Below are positions 44,785-56,425 of a DNA stretch of 64,000 bases, piece by piece. The DNA is from Panorpa germanica (Eukaryota > Arthropoda > Insecta > Mecoptera > Panorpidae): contig OY783213.1 in assembly GCA_963678705.1 (NCBI GenBank), positions 868,001 through 932,000 of the forward strand. The letters are read 5' to 3'. The notes under the pieces were generated by a model. That model was not told where the DNA came from, searched no databases, and was given only the letters and a program-made list of their open reading frames with translations. Position numbers and translations under genes: made by a program. Numbering within the stretch: the stretch's first letter is position 1; each line of letters starts with the position of its first letter.

Positions 44785-45265
44785 TTTTCGTTTTCATCTG
44801 TATCCAGAACTTCTTCTAAAGTGTTTTGATTTTGTGGTTTGACTTCTTGTTTTATATCTGTTTTAACAATTACTTCTTTTTGATTTGTTTTTTAATAATC
44901 GTAATTTTTTTTAACTTTATTTTTATTTATCTCAATATCCTGAATTTCTGTTGAATTATTTTCGTTAAATTGTTTATGCATGTATTGCGCGTTTCTCTAA
45001 AAATGTTACCGCTTCTTTAAGTGTTTTCGGCATTATGGTACGAATGGGGATTTTTAATCCTGTTAGGAAACCATGCAACATAATGCCGTCGTATTGTACA
45101 CTTTTCCAGGGGAGTAGTTGTTTATCGTGCGTTTTGCAGTAGTTGTAAAGTAGAGATATATGGTTTTGGCATCCTTCGTAAAACTATTGATAAGTTTCAT
45201 TGTTTTTCTGCTTTAGTTTAAAAGCGTCTCCAATTAAGCTGAATTCGTCGATTTCGTGCATTGGT
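44785..45265 (-). pseudogene. Gypsy-type gag fragment 2
   Basis: Minus-strand reading gives a gag-like core: FSLIGDAFKLKQKNNETYQ, a stop, FYEGCQNHI, then HGFLTGLKIPIRTIMPKTL. It aligns with the later part of the errantivirus gag near 52150-52380 (LMLLKQDINETALSFYDRC; FLTGLNDPLGCQLRL) but is clearly another family. It sits directly downstream of gag fragment 1, so two different gag pieces lie in tandem. An acidic/polar tail follows with stops. Confidence 0.6.
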
Positions 45266-45457
45266 AATTCTAGTAGATCAGGGTAATCATCCTGTGTATA
45301 GTTATCCATTTCATAGTTTGTCATGCAATTCTGGTTCTTCATATTCATAATCAGTCTCCGTCATATAGTTAATTTCCATAGGCTGTTGTCATGTATTAAT
45401 TGGTTGATTTAGAGGAATTCACATCGTTAGATTTTGATTAAATTTTCTATTTTGTAC

Positions 45458-46085
45458 TTAATTATTTTGATTTTGATTTTTATTTTGTGCAAAATTATTT
45501 TGCATTGGCAGATTGAATAAAGGGTAAATAGAATTTTGATGTGAGTGGTTATTTTCCTCATTACTATGGATTTCACGGTTCGTCTTATCTTCTATTAATA
45601 ATTGTAGTAGATCATCCATTGAGTACGGGTGTTGGCATCTAAATTTAAATCGAAGTGGATAGTCTAGTTCGTCTATGATCGTTTTAACTAACACGTAGTC
45701 GTGATAATTGTTAAGTGATCTCGGAATAATAGATGTGAAATTGTGAAGTCTGTTCATAACATTAAATTTGTTGAGTGATTCTAAACATCTATAGTAAAAA
45801 GTAATAGCTTCCTCATTAGGCATTCGTTTGAGTGTGGTTATATGCGGAACATTGATGTGGTTTTTTATATAACTCTTCATTAAAATGGTTTTTACATTAT
45901 CCCATGTATAGATATGTTTTATTAAATTTGCTGCGTCTCCAACAATCTTTGTTTTTATAGCTAAGAGCAATATAGCGATATTTGTAATAGCTTCTGCTGG
46001 ATCTTCATCTGTGCCGGGAAATATGGCAAACTTGTCTATGATTATTTCACAATCATCTATAAAACGTCTTATTGCCGTAGGTCTA
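45458..46085 (-). pseudogene. Gypsy-type gag fragment 1, main part
   Basis: An open frame of 170 codons to 45970 extends in the same frame to 46085 without a start. It encodes AIKTKIVGDAANLI and YTWDNVKTILMKSYI, paralogous to the errantivirus gag (MGIKSKIVGKAEATL; YDWDDLKELLITHF), and ends in an Asn/Gln-rich tail. Its N-terminus continues at 49362-49425, on the other side of the inserted Jockey LINE. Capsid role is inferred from the paralogue. Confidence 0.75.
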
Positions 46086-46121
46086 TTAACGTAAAAGACT
46101 TATTGCCGTAGGTCTTTCAGA

Positions 46122-46517
46122 TGCATCAAATGCGCAGGTTATCACGAAGCTAAAGACTGTAGTCGGAAAACACGCGATAACCAGGTAAAATGTGTTAATT
46201 GCAACAACGCTCATCCAGCCAACTATAGAGGTTGCATAGTCGTAGCGGTAGTAGTCATAGAGGTAGCATTACGAGAGAAGAAAAACCCACAACAGCTGCA
46301 ATTTATATCTGACCACCAAATTCGTCCGGGCATGACATTCGCGCAAGCTCTCAACAACAAAAATGGCGTACAAGAAACACAACATAATCCAATTATTTCA
46401 ACATATAATCAACCTATTAACAACATGGCAAAACTTGAAAAAATGCTCAGCAAGCTAATAGAACAAATGGGAGTTATGCTCAATTTACTAACTACTGTCA
46501 TTAGTAAACTGGCATAA
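46122..46517 (+). pseudogene. Jockey ORF1 C-terminus (gag-like, zinc knuckles)
   Basis: The frame entering at 46119 encodes two knuckles, CIKCAGYHEAKDC and CVNCNNAHPANYRGC, then a coiled C-terminal stretch (MAKLEKMLSKLIEQMG) and stops at TAA 46515-46517. It is homologous to 61300-61730. The N-terminal part with the RRM-like domain is missing through 5' truncation. The stop overlaps the ORF2 start as TAATG. Confidence 0.85.
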
Positions 46518-49159
46518 TGGCTGTACACAAAAAAGATAAGTACAAAATTGCAATGTGGAATGCAAATGGTCTTCACCAGCACTTGCAGGAAATCAAAGCT
46601 TTTATACTCAACTAGGATTTAGACATCATGATGGTAGCAGAGACTCACTTCACAGAACGGAACTATATAAACGTTCCTAACTATAAAGTTTACAATACGA
46701 ATCACCCGGATGGAAAGGCACGTGGAGGAACTGCCATAATAATAAGAGATAACATTAAACATCATGAACGAGATAAGTACACTAAGGATCATCTACAAGC
46801 AACGAGTGTCTCAATAGAAGACGTACACGGACCAATAATTATATCTGCTATATATTGTCCACTGAAGCACAACAACAAACAGCTGCATTTTGAGGAGTTC
46901 TTTAAAACATTGGGAAATAGATATATAGCAGGGGGTGACTATAACGTCAAACATTCAACATGGGGTTCCAGACTAACTACATCTAAGGGCCGAGAGTTGG
47001 TAAAAACCATGACAGCAAATAAGCTGCAACATATGTCAACATATCAGCCAACCTATTGGCCTTCTGACAAGGAAAAAGTTCCTGATGTGATTGTTTTTTT
47101 TATTATGAAAGGTATTGATACCAAGAAATGTAAGGCAGAATCTTGTTTGGAATTATCGTCCGACCATTCACCCGTAATACTCACTGTTTATAAGAAGATA
47201 CTCAATAAAGAAACTGAGCCATATTTACATAATAAAAGAACGGACTGAGATCTTTTCAGACATAAGTTAGATGACCTAACCTCACTAAAAATACCATTAA
47301 GATCTGAAATAGACATAGAAGTAGCGGTGGAAAGCATAACAAAAAACATACAAGAAGCAGCATGGTTTGCTACCCCCAAACATAAAATATTTCCAAGGAA
47401 AAATGATATGCCACTCATTATTATGGAAAAAATAATGCAAAAAAGACATCTGCGGAAACTATGGCAACAAAGGAGAGATTCGGTGTACAAACGAAAACTG
47501 AACAGAGCAACGTCTAGCAAAGTCTGAGGCATTAGACTACTCGCTATGAAAAGGAACACGAAAACTGAAGAGTACTCAACTGCACAACCCACCTATTAAA
47601 GACGGTAAGAATAAATGGGCCAAAAATGATAAAGATAAGGCTCTGATGTTTGCTAATCACCTGCAAGAAGTTTTTAAACCTTATTCTTCAGAAATATCTG
47701 CAGCTGAAGAAAACGAAATTTCTGAATATCTGGATGCTCCTCTCCAAATGGATCTGCCCCATTCAATAATTAAATACACTGACCTATTAAATACAATTTC
47801 AAAAGAAGTAAACATTAAAAAGTCACCCGGATTTGATCTAATAACTGGTAGAATCAGAGGTTACCATGAAAATGCATAAAACTATTAACATTTATAATTA
47901 ATGCAATACTTCGAACAAACTATTTCCCAAATAGTTGGAAAGTTGCCCAAATTATCATGATCCCTAAACCCAAAAAAAAACCAGAAGAGGTAACTTCATA
48001 CAGGCCTATAAGCTTATTACCAATATTGTCTAAGGTTTTTGAAAAAATATATGTCAAAAAATTGAAAGAGATAATCGATACAGTAAAGCTAATCCCTGAG
48101 CATCAATTTGGATTCAGGAATAGACACGGAACTATTGAACAAGTACATCGACTTGTTAACAAAATCAACAAAGATCTGAACGCAAAAAGATACTGCTAAG
48201 CTGCCTTCCTGGACATATCGCAAGCCTTCGACAAAGTATGGCATAAAGGAATCTTATTTAAAATAAAAAAGTTGCTCCCATACTCTCACTTTCAGCTGTT
48301 AAAATCGTATTTAACAAATAGGCACTTCCTAGTGAAACAAGATAGCGAGTATACAGATCTGTATCCTATCCAATCAGGAGTCCCACAGGGAAGCGTGCTT
48401 GGACCTACTCTATATCTTCTTTATACAGCAGATCTGCCAATTACAAGATTAACTACTGTAGCAACGTTTGCTGATGACACAGCAGTACTATCATCGCACA
48501 CAGACCCTCGTCTAGCATCACAGTATCTTCAGAACAACCTCAACATGATCGAAGTATGGCTCAAAAAATGGCAGATAAAAGTCAACGCATCCAAATCCGT
48601 ACATGTAACTTTAACCATGCGCAGAGAAACCTGTACACCAGTGAAAATTAACAACTGCGAACTACCACAATCCGATGATGCTAAATATCTCGGTATTCAT
48701 CTTGACAAGAAGCTTACATGGCGGAAGCATATCTTTACGAAACGTAAACAGCTTGGCCTTAAGCTAAGCAAGCTGTACTGGATGATAGGTCGTAAATCGA
48801 AACTTTTATTAGAAAATAAGATACTACTTTATAAGGCTATATTAAAACCGATCTGGACTTACGGAATTCAGCTCTGGGGGACGGCAAGCAAATCCAATAT
48901 TTCCATACTGCAGCGTTTTCAAAATAAAGTTTTACGTGCCATCGTTGACGCCCCATACTATATATCCAACGAGGTTATTCAGCGGGACATTCCACTAGAA
49001 TTCATCAATGATGTAATTTATCAGTACAGTGTTAATTATAGCGAGAGACTCTCTAATCACCCAAATGTGCTAGCAAACCAACTATACGAGAGTGATAACA
49101 GTGAAATCCGTAGGTTAAAGCGTTGTCAACCAGCTGACTTAGCTTTAGGCCTAAGATAA
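46517..49159 (+). pseudogene. Jockey ORF2: endonuclease and reverse transcriptase
   Basis: Start ATG at 46517-46519 overlaps the ORF1 stop. Endonuclease blocks: MWNANGLHQH, MVAETHFTE, AGGDYNVKHSTWGS and SSDHSPVILT. RT blocks: SYRPISLLPILSKVFEK, HQFGFRNRHGTIEQ, FLDISQAFDKVWH, GVPQGSVLGPTLYLLYTADLP and FADDTAVLSSH near 48469. The C-terminal half (48272-49159) is one open frame. Stops occur at about 46614, 47246, 47525 and 48197, and frameshifts between about 47530 and 47950. All catalytic motifs are recognisable. Confidence 0.9.
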
Positions 49160-49361
49160 GTGCTCAAATAAGCAGTGAATGAATATCTTGCAACATAGAA
49201 TTTAATAATTACAGAGATCAGTCATTGGATTGATTCTCTCACATATTACTTTTATAATATGTCATATCATAAGCTTATTGCCTGCACTGGCAGATTGCTG
49301 TTAACTCATTGAGATAATAAAAAAAAAAAAATAAATAAATAAATAAAAAAAAAAAAAAAAA

Positions 49362-49425
49362 AACTTGTCAGAGCATTGTTTTTGTCATAATTCTTTGTAT
49401 AATTTAGATAAATATCTAATGTCTC
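49362..49425 (-). pseudogene. N-terminus of gag fragment 1, cut off by the Jockey insertion
   Basis: On the minus strand an ATG at 49423-49425 opens a short frame (METLDIYLNYTKNYDKNN) that resembles the start of the errantivirus gag at 51550 (MANFTGYLNFIKELNGEN). It runs into the A tail of the Jockey LINE and continues, in phase, at 46085 on the other side. Confidence 0.75.
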
Positions 49426-49445
49426 CATTTTGATTAATTATTGTA

Positions 49446-50748
49446 GCTTTTTGTATTTACTAACTTGTAAGGATATATGTTTCTATGGATAAGCTTGCTT
49501 TTTTTATAAAATTTTATAGGGTACCATTAACTATATAGGAAATGGAAAATGAATTTTTTTCTTTCCGGTTTTTAATTATTTTAGTGTTTTAGCAAACTTT
49601 ACCTCTATATATAATATATTTAACGTTTAATTTCGCACTATAGATGACAGCACCTCCTCGCGTATAATATAGGTAAGTAATGATATTTTTTAATTTTATT
49701 CTGTATCAAGTCTAATTTTTTTTTTATTACAGTCTTAATGTGTCTAGTCAATAGTGATGAAGACAGTCAATCCACAACCGCCGCATGTGCATGTTTATTT
49801 ACTAACTTGTAGTGATATATTGTTTCCAATAAATACATTATCTTTTTTCTCACAATTTTATAGTGAACCTATAAATATAAGGTATTTTATAAGGAAAATA
49901 TTTTTTTTTTTCAGGTTTTTAAAAATTTTAGTGTTTCAGCAAATTTTAGCTCTATATAAATTGTAGGTGAAGTTAAATTTTGCATTATAGAAGAAAGCAC
50001 TATCTCGCGTATAATATAGGTAAGTTTATCATTTTTTATATATTTAACCCTCTAATAATTTTAATGTTTTATTTTAAATACAGTCTCATTGTGGCTTGTC
50101 AATAGGTATGATGATAGTCAATCCAATGAATCGATAACCCCCGCATGTGATTGATTATTTACTAACTTGTAAGGATATATGTTTCTATGTATAAGCTTGC
50201 CTTTTTATAAAATTTCATAGTGTAATTCGGACTATAAAGAATTTATTTAAAAGAATATTTTGTTAATGTTTTTATTAATTTGAGTGTTTCAGAAAACTTA
50301 ACCTCTATATATATTGTAGGTAAAGTTAAATTTTGCATTATAGAAGACAACACATCTCACGTATAAATAGGTAAGTTATTCATTTTCTAAACTTTACCCT
50401 TTATCAACTTTAATGTTTTCTTTTAAAAAAAATCATATTGTGACTTGTCAAACGTTATGATGACAGTCAATTCAATGTATCCATAACTGCCGCATGTTTA
50501 TGATTACTTACTAACTTGTAAGGATATATGTTTCTATGAATAAGATTATTTTTTTCATAAAGTTTTATAGTGTACCCCTTACTATAAAGAAGTTTTTAAA
50601 AATCTTTTCTTCAGGTTTTTATTAATTTTAGTGTTTCAGCAAACTTGGCCTCTATATATACTCGTATATATAACGTACAATTTCGCCATATAGATGACAG
50701 GACCACCTCGTGTATAATATAATTAAGTTATTAGTTTTTTTTATATTG
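49446..50748 (+). repeat. Satellite block 4: B, A, B, A/B-type monomers
   Basis: Nearly two A/B pairs, more diverged than blocks 1-3. Markers CAACCGCCGCATGTGCATG at 49779 and repeated GTAAGT/ACAG signals are present. The last monomer (50640-50748) is interrupted by the 5' LTR of the errantivirus-like element, and the satellite resumes at 58436. Confidence 0.9.
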
Positions 50749-51050
50749 TTATAACACACATTCCATACGACACAAACTAACAATGTCTCTTTAGTATCTT
50801 TGCTGACCATGCACTCTAGAGATAATAAAATAGTATATAAGTAATATGTTAATCTTATTCTAACTAGTTCAAGTTCATGTATAATCTGCATCGCGCAGAT
50901 AGTAATTAGCTGGCTCACCATTTGAGACTAGGCATAAGCTGTATCGCACAGTGAATATTAGTTCAAATAAATATTATTTAAGTAAAATTAAAATAAATTG
51001 CTTTTTTATTAAAGTCTAAATTACTCAAACTTTAATTGGCGCAGTCGTAC
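50749..51050 (+). repeat. Errantivirus 5' LTR and tRNA-Ser-type primer site
   Basis: The LTR starts TTATAACACACATTCC and ends CTTTAATT at 51037. The primer site is TGGCGCAGTCG at 51037-51047, matching the known 17.6/297-type site. AT-rich ends and the AATT terminus are usual for this group. Confidence 0.9.
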
Positions 51051-51549
51051 GGATATTAAGGAATTACAATCGATGTAAATTTTTCCATTTTTATGGTTAA
51101 CTTAATATTCCGAAACCTACAAAAATAAAGTTTAAAAATAAAGTAAACTTAATAAATAGTGGAGTGAAATAGAAACAGAAGTTGAAGTGCTTCGAGACTC
51201 ATCGACCTACTAGCAGCAGCATATGGACATGAAGATCTCGCAAGGCATCGCGGTGATAATCGTAATGTAAGAACTCATTCATATTTCCTTTCTATATATC
51301 ACACTTCCCAAAAACAAAAATTATTAACATTTTTACAATAATATTTCCTGTTTAAAAAGGAGTATAAATCATTTATACAGGCCTAAAACAGGTATTAAAT
51401 TAAAAAAAAAAAAAAAGGAGTATAAATCGTTTATACAGGCTTACCAAATATTAAAAATAATAGTAAAATAAAAATTACGCAACGTAATAAAATAATCAAA
51501 TATTAATTAAAATAATAATTTTTTAAAATAAAATTCCCTATCAATTAAA
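51048..51549 (+). promoter_or_regulatory. Errantivirus 5' leader with spliced-leader candidate and duplicated palindrome
   Basis: A short ATG-led frame (51223/51229 to 51266) codes for a small hydrophobic, signal-peptide-like segment and ends at a donor-like AAT|GTAAGA (GT at 51267). Further on, GTATAAATCATTTATAC (51362-51378) and GTATAAATCGTTTATAC (51420-51436) are near-identical palindromes 58 bp apart, each inside an AAAGGAGTATAAATC...ACAGGC repeat. The rest is untranslated AT-rich leader before gag. Confidence 0.6.
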
Positions 51550-51770
51550 ATGGCGAATTTTACGGGCTATTTAAATTTTATAAAAGAACTTAATGGAGAG
51601 AATTCGTTGGCAGAATTCATAAAACACTGCCAAATTATTATACAAAATTTTGGCCAATTCCCCACTGAAAATGAGGACCGATTGGAAGCCAAAAAACACA
51701 ATGCCCTAATACTCATGGGAATAAAATCTAAGATTGTTGGTAAAGCCGAAGCTACACTAGAGAACAGAGA

Positions 51771-52040
51771 CGACACAGTGGGCGAGAGCATTGATGCTTG
51801 ACGCCGACTGCTGTGTCTTCGGGTTCGATCCCCGGACCAGATATATATTTTCTGGGTTTAGTTATTATGAACTTATATTGATTATGGTCATACATAATCA
51901 TACAGTTATTAGGCAGTGGTGTAGCCCACATATATGAGGCCACGACACCATAAATACTGCCAACATTAAAGGAGGTCGTCGGTGATAGGACTCAGCATCG
52001 GAAATAGGCCGACGTTAAATAAAAAAAAAAAAAAAAAAAA
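51771..52040 (+). mobile_element. tRNA-derived SINE, copy 2, inside errantivirus gag
   Basis: A perfect 15-bp duplication ACTAGAGAACAGAGA flanks it (51756-51770 and 52041-52055). The head is CGACACAGTGGGCGAGAGC (A box), then GGTTCGATCCCCGGACC (B box), then a body of about 150 bp and about 20 A residues. It is the same family as 14440-14700. The insertion postdates the errantivirus. Confidence 0.95.
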
Positions 52041-52877
52041 ACTAGAGAACAGAGATATTTATGATTGGGATGACTTAAAAGAATTATTAATTACCCACTT
52101 CGGAAACCACAAAAGCGAAACATCGCTAATTAGAGATCTAATGCTACTTAAGCAAGATATAAACGAAACTGCTTTATCATTTTATGATCGTTGCATAAAA
52201 ATACAAAACGATTTAGTTAATAATATTCGCATTAGTAAACCGACTGTTACTATACAATATGCGAAAATGGAAACATACGCTAATTTAAAATTAGAAAGTT
52301 TCCTAACCGGACTAAATGACCCTCTAGGATGTCAACTACGGCTACAAAGCTTAAGCAAGATGGAGGACGCCCTGAAACTAATAGTCCGAGAAGACACATT
52401 AAAAACTAGCAGAATACAACAAAATATATTAATGAGACCAGACATTAAACCTATCAAAACTCCTCAACAATTCCTACAAAAAAACTTCTATCCTAACTTC
52501 GATAAGCCGAAAATTAACCCCGTATTTCAAAACCATATACCAAAATATAATTCCCAAAACACATCAACATACCGTAACCCAATCAACCCACATAACAATC
52601 CTCCGCAACCAAAAACATCAGTCCAAACTAACGTTTGGAACAAAAAACCAAATTAACCAATAAGACGCCATTGGACGCCAATGGATACTAACTCTGGTAA
52701 CAGAAAACAGAGTAACTGGAGACCCCAATTTTCAAGACCAGGACAAAATTATATTGCGGAAGAGTTAAACTTTACTGAAGAACAGGAGGAACAAAAACAA
52801 GAAGAAGAATATCAAGAATATGATTTTTCGCAATACACTGAATATCAACCCGAAGAAGAACCACAGGAAGAAAACGT

Positions 52878-52884
52878 AAATTTT
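52878..52884 (+). promoter_or_regulatory. -1 ribosomal frameshift heptamer (A AAT TTT)
   Basis: In the gag frame the codons are GTA-AAT-TTT, so the heptamer has the canonical X XXY YYZ phase. Slipping back one base enters a frame that is open into the protease (LLIDTGSN at about 52980) and on to 53531. The gag stop is 33 nt downstream. Known errantiviruses make Gag-Pol by -1 frameshifting. Confidence 0.7.
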
Positions 52885-54478
52885 CACGTGGACAGCAGTA
52901 TTACAGAGAACAGATAATTCTAAATAACATAGACTATAATGCGTTACCATACATTATAGATCCTATTTTAAATATAAAACTATTAATAGACACAGGAAGC
53001 AATCGCTCATTAATTAATCCCGAAATTATATATAAATATTTACCTGAAACTATAAGTAACGAGCCTTTTGTTATAAAAACAGCCCATAATACCAGCAAGC
53101 ACAACGAAGTTGCACGAGTACCATTATTTCCGATTTTTAATTCTCCAGAAGATACGCTTAAATTATATCTATTCAAATTTAACAAAAAATACGATGGACT
53201 ACTCGGTATGGAGCTATTAAGAAACTTTAAACTAGACTTTATTAATCATAATTTGACGACCGAAAATGCGGTAATACCTATTTATTATCAATGTATAACA
53301 AAAGCTCAGTTAAACAAAATAGAGATTCGACATATTCACCTTAATGAGGAAGAGAAATTTAATTTACAGAAACTACTAAACGATTATGCCGATCTATTTA
53401 GAAAAGAAGAAGAGCAACTTAGTTTCACAAATAACATCAAACACGAAATTAAAACTAATAATGACGAACCCATATATACAAAAACTTATAGATATACTTA
53501 TATAGATATACCGCCACTTTTCAAAGAGTGATGGATAACATCCTTAGAGATCTACTGCCTTACACTTGTTTAGTCTATTTAGATGATATACTAATATACT
53601 CGACATCGCTACAAGAACACATGGCACAACTAAAATTAGTATTGAACAAACTGAGATGTGCAAATATGAAGGTGCAGATAGACAAATGCGAATTCTTAGA
53701 AAAGGAAACTGAATTTTTGGGTCACGTAATAACCCCAGTAGGAGTTAGACCTAACCCAAAAAAATTTGAGGCAATCAGAAAATTTCCTACACCAAAAACA
53801 ATAACAGAAATAAAGTCATTTCTGGAATTAGTAGGGTATTATAAGAAATTCATAAAAGATTTCGCCGAAATAACGAAGCCTATGACTAAATGTTTAAAAA
53901 AAAACGTAGCAATAAAACATGACGAAGAATACATCAAAGCATTCAACACAATAAAGGAAATATTGTGCAATTCCCCTTTGTTACAATACCCTGATTTTCA
54001 AAAACCATTTTTATTGACTACAGATGCGTCTAACTATGCCCTGGGAGCGATACTTTCGCAAGGACCTATAGGATCCGACAAACCCATCGCATATGCATCA
54101 AGGACATTAAACGAGTCGGAACAAAATTATTCCACCATAGAAAAAGAACTCTTAGCAATCATTTGGGCAACAAAATACTTTAGACCCTACTTATATGGAA
54201 GAAAATTCACCATGGTCACTGACCATAAACCACTTGTGTGGCTGGATTCATTAAAAGACCCAAACATGAAAATGATAAGGTGGAAAACTAAATTGTCTGA
54301 CTACGACTATACTGTAGAATACAAAAAGGGAAAGAAAAATACGAATGCAGACGCACTGAGTAGAATCAAAATAAATGCACTTGAAAATGAGGATTTTAAC
54401 AGTCTTCTTAACAATCCGGAAGTTATAACAGCTCTAGCCTATACAATAACCCTGACGATACGGATAGAAGTGAAGTAA
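52878..54478 (+). pseudogene. Errantivirus protease, RT and RNase H, with RT deletion
   Basis: From the frameshift site the frame carries protease LLIDTGSNRSL near 52977-53010, then a linker, then KTYRYTY, the first RT block. At about 53510 a deletion removes the RT fingers and first catalytic Asp block, joining directly to the TFQRVMDNI-type region in another frame. From 53528 the frame holds YLDD (residues 17-20 of that frame), the thumb ([15 protein letters not shown]), and RNase H ([29 protein letters not shown]). RT is therefore inactive. Confidence 0.88.
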
Positions 54479-56368
54479 ACACACCAGTTTTAGAACCCTT
54501 ACCGGAAATAGTAGCAAATAAAAGACCTAACTCAACAACAGAGCACCCTCCTGTAATCCAAATACCAAGTGAGGAAAGCTCAGAAGATTCAAACACCATG
54601 CATTCAAAAGAAGATTCAACACCAAGCATCACGATCAGCGAGAACCCATTAGAAACAAAAAAAAACCAAATAATAATTATCTCTGAACCAACAGCAATGC
54701 AATGTAAAAACACTAAAATCGACGGTAAAGAACAAATTAAATTAGGTATTCAAGAAAATCAAGAAAAACACGATTTATTAATATTCACACTAACCAAACT
54801 AAATCCAAAAAAAACCTATTATATACATTGTGATGATAATATGTACAAAATTTATAATGATCTAAAAATTAATACCTTCGATAAATACAAAATAATACGT
54901 TGTATAAAGAGAGTTAGCATTGAAACGGATCCCGACGATCAAAAATACATAATTCAACAATATCATGAAGGAAAAACTCAGCACCGAGGAATAGATGCCA
55001 CATATAAATTAATTTGCGAAAGATATACGTGGTCTAGTCTACGAAAAGATGTTGAAAATTTCATCAATAACTGCAGCACATGTGAACAGTGCAAATATAA
55101 TAGAAAACCAATTAGAGCACCGCTAAATAATACCGAAACACCTGAGAGACCTTTTGAGAAATTACATATAGATACGTTTGGTATAGACAATACCCAATTC
55201 CTTACTATAATAGATGTATTTTCAAAATACACAAAGGCATACAAAATCACCAATAGGTCATCCACAGAAATTGCCGATAAACTAATAACGTATTTCTCAC
55301 ACCACGGCATACCCAATCATATTACGATGGATGGAGGAACCGAATTCTCAAATAACCTCATCGAAGAATTACTAGAATTACATAAAATTGAAATTCATAT
55401 AACAACACCATACAGACACGAAAGTAATTCTCCAATAGAACGGGCACATACCACGATACTAGAACTATATCGTATAGTGAAGCATAAACATGATCTTACA
55501 CTCGAAACAATAATGAAATATGCTATTATAGGATATAACGAAACCCCACATTCTAGTACAACATACAAACCTTTTGTAATAATAAATGGACACTTACAAA
55601 CCAAGTCAGTATTGCTTATGGATTATGATAAAACACTCCTGGACTTATACACCCAAAATCATAAAACTAAAATCTCAACATTATACAGCATTATATAGCT
55701 AAAATAGAAGATTTAAAAAATAAAAAATTACGGGAAGCACATGTAGATAACTTAGTGAAAACCAAAATGGAAAACCCAACTTCAAACGAACTTAAAGAAG
55801 AAGGAAGTAATGTACTATTCGAATGCAGTACACTACCTGTAGATAACATAGGAAAAACTAAAATGAAAAACCCAACTCCAAATAAGTTTAATGAGAAAAG
55901 AATTAACGTCCTATTTGAACGCACTACGCTACCTGTCGATAAATCTAAGACAGATTATATTCTACACCTAGTTCACGACAAATTTAACCCTAGAGACAAA
56001 AAACCAAGATACTACAACGGATTCGCAAAGTTAATAGCAAAAGACACACACACGTATTAAATAAAGCTAAAAGAACTAATAACCTCGTAGAGGGCCTATA
56101 CAAACTCACGCGAGGCAGAACATTTGGACACACAATAAATCTTGTCTGCAACCAACAAAACTGCCTTGACAAGCTTGCCGAATTTCTAAAAAAAATTGAA
56201 AATTCACCAACCGAATTAACAATACGAATGCCTCCTATAGCACAAGGACTTTTTAATAGAACAAAAGAAGAGGTCCTAGAAGTATTTAAACGGCATGAGC
56301 CCACAAAGCACAAATACATCATGCACTCAAATCCCGAAATACAAATGAATTATTTATTTAATTATTAA
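54440..56368 (+). pseudogene. Errantivirus integrase and pol C-terminus
   Basis: A slip near 54440 moves to the frame of 54598-55698. Counted from 54598, the H2C2 finger is H123, H129, C162, C165 and the triad is D192, D245, E281 (35 between the last two). A slip near 55690 leads to a frame with a 96-bp direct repeat (55758-55950), giving two similar 32-residue units. Another slip in an (AC)n run near 56045 leads to an open frame 56063-56368 of unknown function (LVEGLYKLTRGRTFGH). All integrase catalytic residues are present, but the gene is broken. Confidence 0.82.
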
Positions 56369-56425
56369 TTATAAATAAATATATTAAAAACACGATCAAG
56401 TACTAAGAAATCCTGATTGTTGCAG

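Larger units (their letters stand above)
46086..49361 (+). mobile_element. Jockey-clade LINE copy 1, 5'-truncated, inside a gag gene
   Basis: It starts within the ORF1 zinc-knuckle region and ends in a long A-rich tail (49318-49361). The gag gene on the opposite strand is split at this point: left flank ATAAAACGTCTT and right flank CTTGTCAG rejoin as one gag frame on the minus strand. No normal target duplication is seen. The 5' junction carries an extra CTTATTGCCGTAGGTCT twice, 31 bp apart (46070-46116), apparently filler from insertion. Confidence 0.9.
51550..52917 (+). pseudogene. Errantivirus gag, split by a SINE and one stop
   Basis: The ATG at 51550 starts a gag frame (MANFTGYLNFIKELNGEN) that stops inside the SINE at 51801. 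The inserted 285 bp (SINE plus target duplication) is a multiple of three, so the same frame resumes after it (IYDWDDLKELLITHFGNH) and runs to TAA 52654-52656, then on in the same frame to TAA 52915-52917 through an acidic Glu/Gln-rich tail. No zinc knuckle is present, as in 17.6-type gags. The product would be the capsid precursor. Confidence 0.85.

Noticed and set aside
51790-51840. A functional tRNA gene at the SINE head
   Set aside because: A-box and B-box are present, but no cloverleaf with a proper acceptor stem closes around them, and the A tail and target duplication identify a SINE.
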